Assembly (NCBI GenBank): GCA_964387685.1
Contig: CAYLXK010000024.1
Span: 15,442-79,441, forward strand
From: Bryobacter sp964387685
GTDB lineage: Bacteria; Acidobacteriota; Terriglobia; Bryobacterales; Bryobacteraceae
Length of the DNA stretch: 64,000 nucleotides
Direction of reading: 5' to 3'
Every line of letters begins with the position of its first letter. The first letter of the stretch is position 1. The translations under genes and the position numbers were made by a program. Below, piece after piece: positions 1 through 8,522 of the stretch. Under the pieces are notes generated by a model that made no database searches, was not told where the DNA came from, and was given only the letters and a program-made list of their open reading frames with translations.

Positions 1-258
1 AAAGCCGCGGAAGACCGCCACCGAGATCGTGACGGCGGGGTTCAGGTGCGCTCCCGAAACCTTTCCCGCCACCACAATTCCTAGCGCCACCGAGAGCCCC
101 CAGGCGAGCGTAATGTTCGTGAATCCCCCGTGGACGATTTCTCCCGCCGATCCCGTCCCAAATAGAGCCACCATGGCGACCACCCCTCCGCCCAACGTCA
201 GAATGATCAAGGTACCCAAAAATTCGGCGATCGCTTCGCGCCATACGGAAGGTGACAT
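1..258 (-). CDS. MIP-family channel (aquaporin/glycerol facilitator), N-terminal part, cut by window edge
   Basis: This is a membrane channel for water or small polyols of the major intrinsic protein family. Translating the minus strand from the ATG at 258 gives 86 residues, open to the window edge. They start MSPSVWREAIAEFLGT, the usual amphipathic start plus AEFLGT of TM1. A second hydrophobic stretch follows (GFTNITLAWGLSVALGIVVA), then SGAHLNPAVTIS, the first NPA pore loop. The NPA loop and the spacing from AEFLGT fit the family well. The selectivity-filter residues and second NPA loop lie outside the window, so AqpZ-like and GlpF-like functions cannot be separated. The gene is divergent from the hydrolase at 283. 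An apparent plus-strand frame over this region is only its shadow. Confidence 0.85.
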   Translation of the reverse strand, partial: MSPSVWREAIAEFLGTLIILTLGGGVVAMVALFGTGSAGEIVHGGFTNITLAWGLSVALGIVVAGKVSGAHLNPAVTISVAVFRGF

Positions 259-282
259 AGGTTGAATTCTATAATGGCGCTT

Positions 283-2160
283 ATGCTTCGACTCGCAATC
301 TTGCTCTCGCTGCCGGCATTCGTGGCCTTCTCTCAGCCGATGACCCCGCAGGCCCAAGCCGAGTACGTGAAGGCGAACTACACCAAATACGAGTACCGCG
401 TGCCCATGCGCGACGGCAAGAAGCTCTTCACCTCCGTCTATGTCCCCAAGGACGGCGCTAAAAGCTATCCCTTTCTGCTCACCCGCACGCCTTACTCTTG
501 CGCCCCCTACGGCGCCGATAAATACCGCTCTTCTCTAGGGCCAAATGAGCAGTTCCTCAAAAGCGGCTACATTTTCGTCTGCCAGGACGTCCGCGGTCGC
601 TACTTAAGCGAGGGGGAATTCGTCGAAATGACGCCGCATAAAGCCGTCAAACGCAGCCCTCAGGATATCGACGAGTCCTCCGATACCTACGACACCATTG
701 ATTGGCTGCTGAAGCATGTCCCTGGCAACAACGGCCGCACGGGTATTCTCGGAATCTCTTACCCCGGCTTCTATGCCGCCGCCGGCATGATCGACGCTCA
801 CCCGGCGCTGAAGGCCGCTAGCCCCCAAGCGCCGATTGTCGACCTCTTCCTAGGCGATGACGGCTACCATAACGGGGCGTTTTTCCTGACCGCCAACTTT
901 GGCTTCTATGCTTTCTTTGGCAAGAAGAAAACCGAACCGGAACTGCCCGACCCCGGCGCCAAGCGCTTCAGCTTCAATACTCCCGACGGCTATGATTTCT
1001 ATCGCAACCTTGGGCCGCTGGCCAATGCCGACGAAAAATACTTCAAGCGCGAAAGCGAGTACTGGACCGATCTGCTCACCCACACCACCTACGACGACTT
1101 CTGGAAGGCCCGCGGCCTCGCCCAACACGTCAAGAACATCAAACCCGCCGTTTTAACCGTGGGTGGCTGGTTCGATGCCGAAGACTTGCATGGCCCTTTG
1201 CGTTTAGACCGCGCGCTGGACTCGCAAAGCCCCTCCACGCCCCACACTCTGGTGATGGGCCCGTGGGTGCACGGCGGTTGGGCGCGTGGGGACGGGGACC
1301 GGCTTGGCGCTGTTTCCTTCAATCTCAAGGCCTCACCCTGGTTTCGCGAAAAAGTCGAGTTTCCCTTTTTCGAACATCATTTGAAGGAGAAGCCAGATCC
1401 CAAGCTCGCTCGCGCCTACGCCTTTGAAACAGGCACCAACCGCTGGCGCAGTTTTTCCCAGTGGCCCCCCAAAGCCGAACCGCGAAAACTGTATTTCCGC
1501 GCCGGCGGAAAGCTAAGCCTCGATCCTCCGGCCGCTGGCGAGGCGTCCTACGACGAATATGTCGCCGACCCCAACAAGCCCGTCCCCTTTGTCGGCTACA
1601 CCACGCTCGGCATGGCGCAGGAGTATATGGTTAGCGATCAACGCTTCGCCTCCTCGCGCCCCGACGTCCTTAGCTATGTCAGCGACGTCCTGACCGAAGA
1701 TTGGGTGGTTGCCGGGCCCGTCCTGCCCAAACTGCACCTTTCGTCCACCGGCACCGATTCCGACTTCGTCGTTAAACTGATCGACGTCTACCCGGACGAC
1801 CTGCCGGACCCGAACCCCAACCCCAGCGGCGTGCGGCCTGGCGGCTACCAACAACTGGTGCGCGGAGAGCCCTTCCGCGCCAAGTTCCGCGATGGATTTG
1901 AAACGCCCAAGCCTCTCCAGCCCTCTCAACCCTTCACGCTCGATTTCTCCCTCCCGGATATCTGCCATGTTTTTCGCCGTGGGCACCGGGTGATGGTCCA
2001 GGTGCAAAGCTCCTGGTTTCCGCTCGCGGACCGGAACCCTCAAAAGTTTGGGGACATCCCCAATATGAAAGCCGCCGATTTCCAAAAAGCGACCCAGCGG
2101 CTCTTCCATGAGGCCGCCCGCCCCAGCCACCTTGTCCTGCAGTCCAATCCCCTGGAATAA
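283..2160 (+). CDS. Exported CocE/NonD family hydrolase (X-Pro dipeptidyl-peptidase/acylase type)
   Basis: Predicted exported serine hydrolase of the alpha/beta-hydrolase fold, in the CocE/NonD group that includes X-Pro dipeptidyl-peptidases, cocaine esterase and cephalosporin acylases. The substrate cannot be told from sequence. A signal peptide is seen (MLRLAILLSLPAFVAFSQ). The catalytic triad candidates are the Ser in GISYPG (about residue 159), the Asp in GGWFDAEDLHGP and the His in GPWVHGGW. The C-terminal third is the beta-sandwich usual in the family, ending near RRGHRVMVQVQSSWFP. Length, about 625 residues, is normal. In-frame starts are TTG 262, ATG 274 and ATG 283. I chose 283 because it gives the cleanest signal peptide. 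A TATAAT at 270-275 would make it nearly leaderless; a GGAAGG about 8 bases before TTG 262 supports the longer form. Confidence 0.85.
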   Translation: MLRLAILLSLPAFVAFSQPMTPQAQAEYVKANYTKYEYRVPMRDGKKLFTSVYVPKDGAKSYPFLLTRTPYSCAPYGADKYRSSLGPNEQFLKSGYIFVCQDVRGRYLSEGEFVEMTPHKAVKRSPQDIDESSDTYDTIDWLLKHVPGNNGRTGILGISYPGFYAAAGMIDAHPALKAASPQAPIVDLFLGDDGYHNGAFFLTANFGFYAFFGKKKTEPELPDPGAKRFSFNTPDGYDFYRNLGPLANADEKYFKRESEYWTDLLTHTTYDDFWKARGLAQHVKNIKPAVLTVGGWFDAEDLHGPLRLDRALDSQSPSTPHTLVMGPWVHGGWARGDGDRLGAVSFNLKASPWFREKVEFPFFEHHLKEKPDPKLARAYAFETGTNRWRSFSQWPPKAEPRKLYFRAGGKLSLDPPAAGEASYDEYVADPNKPVPFVGYTTLGMAQEYMVSDQRFASSRPDVLSYVSDVLTEDWVVAGPVLPKLHLSSTGTDSDFVVKLIDVYPDDLPDPNPNPSGVRPGGYQQLVRGEPFRAKFRDGFETPKPLQPSQPFTLDFSLPDICHVFRRGHRVMVQVQSSWFPLADRNPQKFGDIPNMKAADFQKATQRLFHEAARPSHLVLQSNPLE

Positions 2161-2174
2161 ATAATAGCTTCCAA

Positions 2175-2204
2175 GCAAAAGGCCGCTCCCGGTGGAGCGG
2201 CCTT
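2175..2204 (-). terminator. Rho-independent terminator after the cold-shock gene
   Basis: A perfect 11-bp stem (2179-2189 with 2194-2204, arm AAGGCCGCTCC) closes a 4-nt loop. Read on the minus strand it is followed by TTTTG, so it suits the cold-shock gene whose stop is at 2236. It also lies just after the plus-strand hydrolase stop at 2160 and could act on both transcripts, though the plus side lacks a T-run. Confidence 0.75.
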
Positions 2205-2235
2205 GGCCTTCGATTTGGAAGTAGCGGCGCTGGGC

Positions 2236-2439
2236 TTAGGCGCGCATCACGTTTTCGGCCATCAGTCCTTTAGGGCCTTGCTTGACCTCAAACTCGACAT
2301 CGACGCCTTCGTCGAGCGAACGGTATCCGTTCATGCTAATCGCCGAGAAATGCACAAATACATCCTCGCCCGTGGAACGCTGTATGAAGCCGAAGCCCTT
2401 GGCGTTGTTGAACCACTTCACTTTACCTTTTTCTTTCAC
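2236..2439 (-). CDS. csp: Cold-shock protein (CspA family)
   Basis: Small single-stranded nucleic-acid-binding protein with a cold-shock domain, an RNA chaperone. The 67 residues begin KEKGKVKWFNNAKGFGFIQ and contain RNP1 (KGFGFIQ) and RNP2 (DVFVHF), followed by the usual SLDEGVDVEFEVKQGPKG end. I chose the GTG start at 2439 because AGGAG lies 8 bases upstream and the product is then the normal CspA length. An upstream ATG would add a 30-residue N-terminus that is not part of the family. The gene is followed by a strong terminator. Confidence 0.93.
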   Translation of the reverse strand: MKEKGKVKWFNNAKGFGFIQRSTGEDVFVHFSAISMNGYRSLDEGVDVEFEVKQGPKGLMAENVMRA

Positions 2440-2566
2440 TTCTGATTCTCCTGACTGCGCGGCTACTCTTGGGAGGGGAGTGCCGCCAAAACTTCGCTTG
2501 ATTCTCTCAAACTCTTTTTTTCTACGCAATAAAAAATTGCATCAATATTTGTAAGGCTAATGAGTT

Positions 2567-3235
2567 TCAATCTTTCTCGATGGCGATGAAATAGCGAAAT
2601 GAGGGAAAATGCCATTCGATGGTAGCGCGGGGCAGGTAGCCCGCCGCTCGAAGAAGGCATTTTAATTCCGGGCGCGTCCATCCTGCGGCCACGCTTAGCA
2701 TCCCGTCGGAAACCGTCATCGGATGCCACCCCAGCAGCCAGCGCGTCAGGGGTAGGAACCAGTAAGAAAGTGGATGCCGATGTAAGTCCTGAATCAGCAC
2801 CAGGCGACGCGCCACGCGATGCATTTCCAACAGCAGTTCCCGGCAGGCTTCATCGGAAAAGTGATGCAAAAATAACGAGCAATGCACCACGTCGCAGGAA
2901 CGGTCCGCAAAGGGCAGCCGAAAGGCGTCCGCCGCAATTTTCGGCGCGTCGGCTTCTCGCAGGTGGTCCGGGTTGAGATCGAGCACCATAGCCCGCGCCT
3001 CGGGAAAGCGTTGGCCCACACTACGGGACAAATCCCCAGAGGCCCCGCCCACGTCCAGAAATGAAAAGCCGGCCGAGGCGGGGAAGTACCCGGCCAGCAA
3101 GCTTCCCAGCTTCCAGCGTGCGCCCGTCCAGGAGTTGATGCGGCGGATATCCCTTAGATTCCGGGCCACTTCCTCAGCCGGGGCAGACGCCAAGGCTTCG
3201 GTGCTAAGTCTTCGGGTACGCAAACTCCTGATCAT
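2567..3235 (-). CDS. Class I SAM-dependent methyltransferase
   Basis: Predicted cytoplasmic S-adenosylmethionine-dependent methyltransferase of 222 residues with a Rossmann fold. Motif I is FLDVGGASGDLS (about residue 58), with the acidic end of strand 2 in MVLDLNPDH. Motif II/III is FADRSCDVVHCSLFLHHF, a form common in small-molecule methyltransferases (UbiE/COQ5-like). The C-terminal part has a basic, hydrophobic patch (LSYWFLPLTRWLLGW) that may contact a lipophilic acceptor. The acceptor is unknown. It stands alone between the cold-shock gene and tdk, and has no obvious partner enzyme. Confidence 0.8.
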   Translation of the reverse strand: MIRSLRTRRLSTEALASAPAEEVARNLRDIRRINSWTGARWKLGSLLAGYFPASAGFSFLDVGGASGDLSRSVGQRFPEARAMVLDLNPDHLREADAPKIAADAFRLPFADRSCDVVHCSLFLHHFSDEACRELLLEMHRVARRLVLIQDLHRHPLSYWFLPLTRWLLGWHPMTVSDGMLSVAAGWTRPELKCLLRAAGYLPRATIEWHFPSFRYFIAIEKD

Positions 3236-3281
3236 CTCATTGATGCGGACCCGGTGTCCGCTTCATGCCACACTGGCCCTT

Positions 3282-3884
3282 ATGGACTTTTTGGCAGGCA
3301 ACATGGGGTGGATCGAGGTGATCTGCGGCCCCATGTTCTCCGGCAAGAGCGAAGAATTGATTCGCCGCCTGCGCCGGGCGATGATCGCACGCAAGCGCGT
3401 GCAAGTCTTTAAGCCGTGCCTGGACACGCGCTACTCCGTGGATGAAATTGTCAGTCATAGCGAAATGCGCCTTCCTTCCACGGTGGTGGGCGGCGCCAGC
3501 GAGATTCTCACCCACCTCGATTGGCGCACCCAGGTGGTGGGCGTGGACGAGGCCAACTTTATCGGTCCGGGCCTGGTTGAAGTTGCCAACCAACTGGCCG
3601 ATGGCGGAAAACGGGTCATCGTTGCCGGCCTCGATACAGATTATCTGGGCCGTCCTTTCCCTCCCATACCGGATTTGCTCGCTATGGCGGAAAGCATCAC
3701 CAAAACGCTCGCCATATGCATGCGCTGTGGTAATCCTGCAAAACAGACGCAACGCTTGTTCGACAGCGGGGATCTAATCGTGGTAGGAGCGGGCGGCCTT
3801 TATGAAGCCCGCTGCCGGGCTTGCTTTGAAGCCGGCGTGCCCCGCCAGGAGTTTTTGCCTTTCGTGCGGGAAATGCACGGTTAA
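3282..3884 (+). CDS. tdk: Thymidine kinase
   Basis: ATP-dependent thymidine kinase (type II, tetrameric) for pyrimidine salvage; it makes dTMP from thymidine. GWIEVICGPMFSGKSEELI carries the P-loop, VVGVDEANFI is the Walker B/catalytic region, and a lasso zinc site is given by CMRC and CRAC near the C-terminus. At 200 residues it is the usual length. The frame is open further upstream, but relatives begin about six residues before GWIEV, so ATG 3282 is preferred; ATG 3303 is the alternative. Confidence 0.93.
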   Translation: MDFLAGNMGWIEVICGPMFSGKSEELIRRLRRAMIARKRVQVFKPCLDTRYSVDEIVSHSEMRLPSTVVGGASEILTHLDWRTQVVGVDEANFIGPGLVEVANQLADGGKRVIVAGLDTDYLGRPFPPIPDLLAMAESITKTLAICMRCGNPAKQTQRLFDSGDLIVVGAGGLYEARCRACFEAGVPRQEFLPFVREMHG

Positions 3885-3938
3885 GGCCCGGGCGCTTCCA
3901 GTTTTGTTAGAGTAGCCAACGAGGAGAATACGAGTAGA

Positions 3939-4820
3939 ATGTCAGAGAACCAATTTGGTCAGGCCCCGCAAGAGGGCGAAGGAGGCGGATTGAAGATCGC
4001 GATTTTGTTCGGGGCGGTGATCGCCCTTTTAGCGTCCAACGTTTACATGTTTATCCAGTTGGATAAGATGCGCGGCGAAATGGACACCGTCCAGAGATCG
4101 CTGGAAGAGAAGCTGACCGACGTGCGCCAGACCGCGCAGGCCAGCACGCAGACGAGCCGCCGCAATATCGAGTCCATGCAGGAACAGTTGGAAACGGCCC
4201 GCCGTCAGGCGGCCATGGCCGTGGGCCAAGCCAAGGTGGAAGCCGATCAAAAGGTAACCGATATGGCTCGCCGTCTGCAGACCGAGCAGCAGAAAACCAA
4301 GGAACAGCTCTCGACGGAAATCCAGCAAAAGACAGCCGAAGTTTCCGCCGCCGCCGACACCAAGATCGGCGAAGTGAAAACGGAAGTATCTACGGTCAAG
4401 TCGGAAGTTTCCAACACCAAGTCGGAGTTGGACAAGACGATTGCGGACTTAAAGACCGTCCGCGGCGACCTCGGCATGCAAAGCGGGCTGATTGCCACCA
4501 ACGGCAGCGAATTGCAAGCCCTGAAGCGCCTGGGCGAACGCAATTACTATGAATTCAACCTCGGCAAGACCAAGCAGCCTCAACGCATCGGCGACATCAT
4601 GGTCCAGTTGAAGAAAACGGACATGAAACGCAACCGCTATACCGTCGAGGTGACAGTGGACGACAAGCGCATCGAGAAGAAAGACAAGACGACTAACGAG
4701 CCCGTTCAGTTCCTTACTTCCAAGGCCCGCCAACCCTACGAATTCGTGGTGAACGAAGTTAAGAAAGACGTGATCGTTGGATACCTCGCCACGCCCAAAG
4801 TAATGGAACCCCGCAAATAG
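3939..4820 (+). CDS. Single-pass membrane protein with long coiled coil, function unknown
   Basis: I do not recognise a named family. The 293-residue product has a short Gly/Glu-rich cytoplasmic head, one membrane helix at about 20-42 (IAILFGAVIALLASNVYMFI) and then a long heptad-rich region (about 45-190) full of Glu, Lys, Gln, Ala and Thr. A compact C-terminal domain of about 85 residues begins at RNYYEFNLGK and is rich in beta strand and Lys. This suggests a membrane-anchored periplasmic rod with a small globular end. GAGGAG lies about 13 bases before the ATG, and a promoter-like TTTGTTAGAGT lies at 3905-3913. A strong terminator follows, so this is a single-gene unit. Confidence 0.75.
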   Translation: MSENQFGQAPQEGEGGGLKIAILFGAVIALLASNVYMFIQLDKMRGEMDTVQRSLEEKLTDVRQTAQASTQTSRRNIESMQEQLETARRQAAMAVGQAKVEADQKVTDMARRLQTEQQKTKEQLSTEIQQKTAEVSAAADTKIGEVKTEVSTVKSEVSNTKSELDKTIADLKTVRGDLGMQSGLIATNGSELQALKRLGERNYYEFNLGKTKQPQRIGDIMVQLKKTDMKRNRYTVEVTVDDKRIEKKDKTTNEPVQFLTSKARQPYEFVVNEVKKDVIVGYLATPKVMEPRK

Positions 4821-4845
4821 CGCTGGGAAAAAATTCCTCATTTGG

Positions 4846-4883
4846 AACGCCACGGCCCCACCCAGGGCGGTGGCGTTTTTCTT
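4846..4883 (+). terminator. Rho-independent terminator after the coiled-coil gene
   Basis: The stem AACGCCAC (4846-4853) pairs perfectly with GTGGCGTT (4870-4877) and is followed by a run of T (TTTTTCTTT). It lies 25 bases after the stop at 4820. Confidence 0.8.
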
Positions 4884-5049
4884 TGTAGAGAAGAATAGTT
4901 CGCCTCATTTCCCGTTCGATGACACATCCGCGTGTCGAAAATGCGCGTTCTCTAGTGAGGGTGCTGATGCCAAAGCCGAGGCGATTCCTCGCCGTATCCT
5001 TTGGCCATCCAATTGCATCCAACAGGTAACTAGTCGAGGCTAGTCAAAA

Positions 5050-5370
5050 ATGTCAGTAAAGGTCTTAGTTCGCTCGCTTCCTATCCAGCGCCTGGAATTC
5101 GCCTGGGGAGACGACTTTATGGAGGCGTTCCGGCTGGTGGTGCACTTATTAAAACCGGCCTCTGCGGCGGCGTTCCTGCTTGCTCTCTGGCGGTTTGGCG
5201 CTGACCTTGGGTGGTCGTCTGACTTTCTGGTGGCGGAAGGGCTTTTTTCCCGCTGGCAGATTTGGCTGGGCTTGGGTTTTGCCATGATCGGCATGCAGCA
5301 GACGCTAGAGAAGCGCCTGGAAACGGCTCCCGAGTACGATTCCACCGCGGCCTTGCGGGTACGAAAATAA
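5050..5370 (+). CDS. Small hypothetical membrane protein
   Basis: A 106-residue product of unknown function. It has two likely membrane-associated hydrophobic stretches (about 30-46, VHLLKPASAAAFLLALWRFG, and about 70-85, WQIWLGLGFAMIGM), followed by a polar tail. The ATG at 5050 has no clear ribosome-binding site; an internal ATG at 5119 (MEAFRLVV) is also possible. It is 39 bases ahead of the OmpA-like gene and may be co-transcribed with it. The opposite-strand frame is less protein-like. Confidence 0.5.
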   Translation: MSVKVLVRSLPIQRLEFAWGDDFMEAFRLVVHLLKPASAAAFLLALWRFGADLGWSSDFLVAEGLFSRWQIWLGLGFAMIGMQQTLEKRLETAPEYDSTAALRVRK

Positions 5371-5409
5371 AGTAATCCGGTGGTGGCCCCCGGTCATCCT
5401 CACGCCTGA

Positions 5410-6438
5410 ATGCGTTACATTCCTTTCTTGCGGGGCCAGTTAGCCGGGCGCCTCCCCCAAATCGTGAACGAGCGCGAAGAGGCAGCGCTAGAACTTTTTG
5501 GATTTTCTGAGTACATTGTCGATCCCTCTCCCGCGCACATCGACAAGATCAATGAGTTAGCGGAAAAGATAATCCGATCCCAACAAACCAAAGATCCGAT
5601 CGTGGATTTTCGCGTGGAGGGCCACGCCGATGTGCCGCTTAAGGTTCCCATCGAGGAACGGAAGCAGTTTGCGGAAGAAATTAGCACGGACCGGGCGGAT
5701 AACGCTTTTTTGATGTTGGTAGAAGCGCTGAAGCAAAAGGGTGGTGAGGCCGCTGCCAAGCGCATTGCCAAGTACTCTAAGGCCTTTGGTATGGGTTTCC
5801 AACACCTGAAAGTGAAGGGAGCCTTCACCGAAGAGCAGTTTGCGATGAACCGGCGGGTGGTCTTTTTCACCCGCCGGGTAACAGTGATTCCCCCTCCCCC
5901 GGAGCCCGCCCCTCCGGCGCCCTCGATTGTCGAGGAGCGATTCAGCGTCCGCCTCTTGAAGGCCGTCAACCTTACCGTGGGAGCCTTGCATGTCCTTGAA
6001 TCTTTCACTCTGGGCGCCCATCTCGAAGTCACGGACTTGATCGACAAAAAGAAAGCAACGTTCCATGTGCTGGCAACCGGAGGTGGCTTCTCCGTTGGAC
6101 CGGGAAGGGCGGGTGGACAGGCTACCTTTTCGCCCGGGCCCGCCGTGAAGTTCAAAGTATTTCGCTTGCTAGGGTCGGGCCGCCCCAACATCAACCTGAA
6201 GAGCTTTGAGGGCGCCGTGACGGTATTCGTGGATTGGGGCGCCGGTGCTGGCACGGTGAGTCAAGGCGGTACACTGTCTTTTTCTTTTGACGCTCTTGAA
6301 ACCGCGGGCTGCAATACACAACCGCAGGTCATTCCGCTCCCAGGCGGTTCCGATAGCCACTCCACTCCCTCCGCCGGCCTCGGCGATGTACTTCCCTTGG
6401 GGCGCATGACCATGATCGGGGAGCCGACTTCGATTTAG
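5410..6438 (+). CDS. OmpA-like domain protein without signal peptide, plus C-terminal beta-rich domain
   Basis: This 342-residue protein has two parts joined by a Pro-rich linker (PPPPEPAPPAPS, about 160-172). The first part resembles a diverged OmpA/MotB peptidoglycan-binding domain: VDFRVEGHADVPL, then ISTDRADNAFLMLVEALKQKG, then MNRRVVFFT. These match the usual order of GHAD, the R-A helix and NRRV. The second part is beta-rich and Gly-rich (HVLATGGGFSVGPGRAGG) and I cannot assign it. Neither a signal peptide nor a lipobox is visible, which is unusual for a wall-binding domain. No contractile-injection or secretion genes are in view. Confidence is good that it is a gene, moderate for the fold. 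Confidence 0.65.
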   Translation: MRYIPFLRGQLAGRLPQIVNEREEAALELFGFSEYIVDPSPAHIDKINELAEKIIRSQQTKDPIVDFRVEGHADVPLKVPIEERKQFAEEISTDRADNAFLMLVEALKQKGGEAAAKRIAKYSKAFGMGFQHLKVKGAFTEEQFAMNRRVVFFTRRVTVIPPPPEPAPPAPSIVEERFSVRLLKAVNLTVGALHVLESFTLGAHLEVTDLIDKKKATFHVLATGGGFSVGPGRAGGQATFSPGPAVKFKVFRLLGSGRPNINLKSFEGAVTVFVDWGAGAGTVSQGGTLSFSFDALETAGCNTQPQVIPLPGGSDSHSTPSAGLGDVLPLGRMTMIGEPTSI

Positions 6439-6479
6439 GGGCCCTTCTCTCAAGCTTTGTTAGACTGCAAATAGAATCT

Positions 6480-7271
6480 ATGCGTTATTCAGCCGGAGGG
6501 CCCGCTTATGTTAGCTCCGGATTCTCCGTTCCCCGGGGCGTCAAATGGCTGATGATCGTAAACGTGGCCTTCTTCCTGGCCTACTTCTTTGCGGACCTGT
6601 GGCGCTGGGACGCGCTTTTCGCACCCTTCCAGTTGGTTCCTTCCGATACCGTAGAGCGCCTCCACATCTGGCAACCCTTCACCTACCTGTTTCTGCACGA
6701 TCCGCGCGGCGTCAGCCACATCCTTTTGAACATGTTAATGCTCTTCTTTGTGGGGAAGACCTTGGAGGAAACCTGGGGACTGGAAAAGTTCCTCCGTTTC
6801 TACTTCCTTTGCGGCATCGGCGCGGCCTTCTGTGTGATTGTCGTCGGATATCTCATTGGAGAGAAGAACGTCCCCACCATCGGCGCTAGCGGCGCGATCT
6901 TTGGCCTCTTGCTGGCCTTTGGCATGCTCTTTCCCGACGCCACCATCCTCTTCGGCATGGTCTTTCCCATCAAGGCAAAATACGCTGTGATGATTCTGGG
7001 CGCCATCGCTTTTCTGGGAACCCTAAAGGGAGGAGGAGCCATTAGCCACATCGCCCACCTTGGGGGGATGCTCTGCGGCTTTCTGGTTTTGCGCGCCGAT
7101 CGCGACCCGTTGCGGGGCCCTCGTCGCGCGTCTTCGAGTGGCCTTTCCCTTAGCCGTCGCGTGCAGGATTTTTGGGCGGACCTCAAGATGCGCCGCGCTA
7201 AGCGCAAGTTTGAGGTCTACATGAATCGGCAAAACAAGCAAAACCGCGGCGGCGGTCCGTACGTCAACTGA
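6480..7271 (+). CDS. Rhomboid-family intramembrane serine protease
   Basis: Membrane protease that cleaves single-pass proteins inside the bilayer. Six hydrophobic segments lie between about 20 and 205. The N-terminal WQPFTYLFLHDP and HILLNMLMLFFVGKTLE motifs are typical; the catalytic Ser lies in GASGAIFG (about residue 138) and the His in SHIAHLGG (about residue 191). The C-terminal tail is cytoplasmic and basic (RRAKRKFE). A TTTGTTAGACT promoter-like element at 6457-6466 is followed only 13 bases later by the ATG, so the leader may be very short. Confidence 0.9.
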   Translation: MRYSAGGPAYVSSGFSVPRGVKWLMIVNVAFFLAYFFADLWRWDALFAPFQLVPSDTVERLHIWQPFTYLFLHDPRGVSHILLNMLMLFFVGKTLEETWGLEKFLRFYFLCGIGAAFCVIVVGYLIGEKNVPTIGASGAIFGLLLAFGMLFPDATILFGMVFPIKAKYAVMILGAIAFLGTLKGGGAISHIAHLGGMLCGFLVLRADRDPLRGPRRASSSGLSLSRRVQDFWADLKMRRAKRKFEVYMNRQNKQNRGGGPYVN

Positions 7272-7303
7272 GATAGAGTTGCATTTGTGGCAGCTATGCT
7301 ACG

Positions 7304-8503
7304 GTGATCGGCAGGTATAACGTGCTTTCTCGCATTCCATTTCGGATTCATTCCTTCTTTGCTTTGCTCCTGACGGCGGCCTTCACTACATCGGCTTTGC
7401 TGTTCTTCTTCCCGGCCATCGAAGCCTCCGCGCAGGGCCCGAAGAAAGAAGGATCCGAGACCGTCGCGCGGCCGCGCAAGAAGGGCGCCGCGGGCGAGCC
7501 CGCCCCCGAGCCCGAACAGCCAAAAATCCCTTCCAAGCTCAACAAGAAGGGTCAGGTTGAATTGCCCGAGGGCGTACCCACTTTTCGCTCCGACGCGCTG
7601 AGCGTCAATGTCGATGTGGCCGTCATCGACAACAAGGGCCGCTTCATCCCCAATATCCCGCCTGGCAACTTTCGCATCATCGAGGACGCCGTACCGCAAA
7701 AGGTTTCCAACTTCGCCATGGGTGAAGCTCCCATGACGGTTTGCATGGTCATCGAGTTCTCTAATCTTTACCAGCAGTACTGGAGTTCCGGTTGGTATGA
7801 AACCCTGCAAGCCAGCTATGGCTTCCTGGAGACCCTCAAGCCGGAAGACTACGTGGCCGTGGTCGCCTACGACCTCCGCCCCGAAATCTTAAGCGATTTC
7901 TCCGCCGATAAGCGCAAGGCCCAGGAGGCCATGGCACGCTTGCGTATTGCCGCTTTCAGCGAATCGAATCTCTACGACGCGCTGACCGATACGGTGGACC
8001 GCATGAGCGAGATCGAAGGACGCAAAGCCGTCGTGCTGATCGCCTCCGGTATCGATACCTTTTCCCGGCAAACCTTCGATCAGGCCCGCAAAAAGATCCA
8101 GGCCGCCGGCGTGCCCATCTACGCCGTAGGAATCATGCAGGCTCTCCGCGAATGGCTGGACTCCCGCGGCGCCATGGGACCCATTGCTCGTCTGGACTTT
8201 CTCCAGGCCGACAACCAGATGCGCACCTTCGCCAAGGAGAGCGGCGGCATGAGCTTCTTCCCCCGTTTCTTCGGAGAGTTCCCCGGCATCTATGGCGCGA
8301 TTCACCAGGCTCTGCGCAATCAGTATTCGCTCACTTACTCCCCAACCAATCAGGCCCGCGACGGCAAGTTTCGTAAGATCAAGGTGGAACTGATCAACCC
8401 GGAAACGAACGAACCGCTCCGCATCGTCGACGAAAAGAATAAGCCCATCAAATACCAGATCGTTGCCAAGATGGGCTACAACGCTCCGCGCGAAGTGGAA
8501 TAA
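7304..8503 (+). CDS. VWFA-related protein of acidobacterial type, exported
   Basis: This protein belongs to the VWFA-related family that is greatly expanded in Acidobacteria (TIGR03436-like). A signal sequence is followed by a Lys/Pro-rich spacer and then a beta domain (LSVNVDVAVIDNKG, NFRIIEDAVPQKV). A von Willebrand A fold follows, with a degenerate MIDAS (MVIEFSNLYQQY in place of DxSxS), a helix around ESNLYDALTDTVDRM and the strand GRKAVVLIASGID. A C-terminal beta segment contains QYSLTYSPTN. Such proteins are thought to be extracytoplasmic binding proteins, but no partner is known. The start is GTG at 7304; no ATG is available before the signal sequence. Confidence 0.85.
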   Translation: MIGRYNVLSRIPFRIHSFFALLLTAAFTTSALLFFFPAIEASAQGPKKEGSETVARPRKKGAAGEPAPEPEQPKIPSKLNKKGQVELPEGVPTFRSDALSVNVDVAVIDNKGRFIPNIPPGNFRIIEDAVPQKVSNFAMGEAPMTVCMVIEFSNLYQQYWSSGWYETLQASYGFLETLKPEDYVAVVAYDLRPEILSDFSADKRKAQEAMARLRIAAFSESNLYDALTDTVDRMSEIEGRKAVVLIASGIDTFSRQTFDQARKKIQAAGVPIYAVGIMQALREWLDSRGAMGPIARLDFLQADNQMRTFAKESGGMSFFPRFFGEFPGIYGAIHQALRNQYSLTYSPTNQARDGKFRKIKVELINPETNEPLRIVDEKNKPIKYQIVAKMGYNAPREVE

Positions 8504-8522
8504 AGGCGCTACTCTCGGGAAC

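Noticed and set aside
2973..3281. Upstream extension of thymidine kinase
   Set aside because: It lies antisense to the methyltransferase and the added residues are not family sequence.
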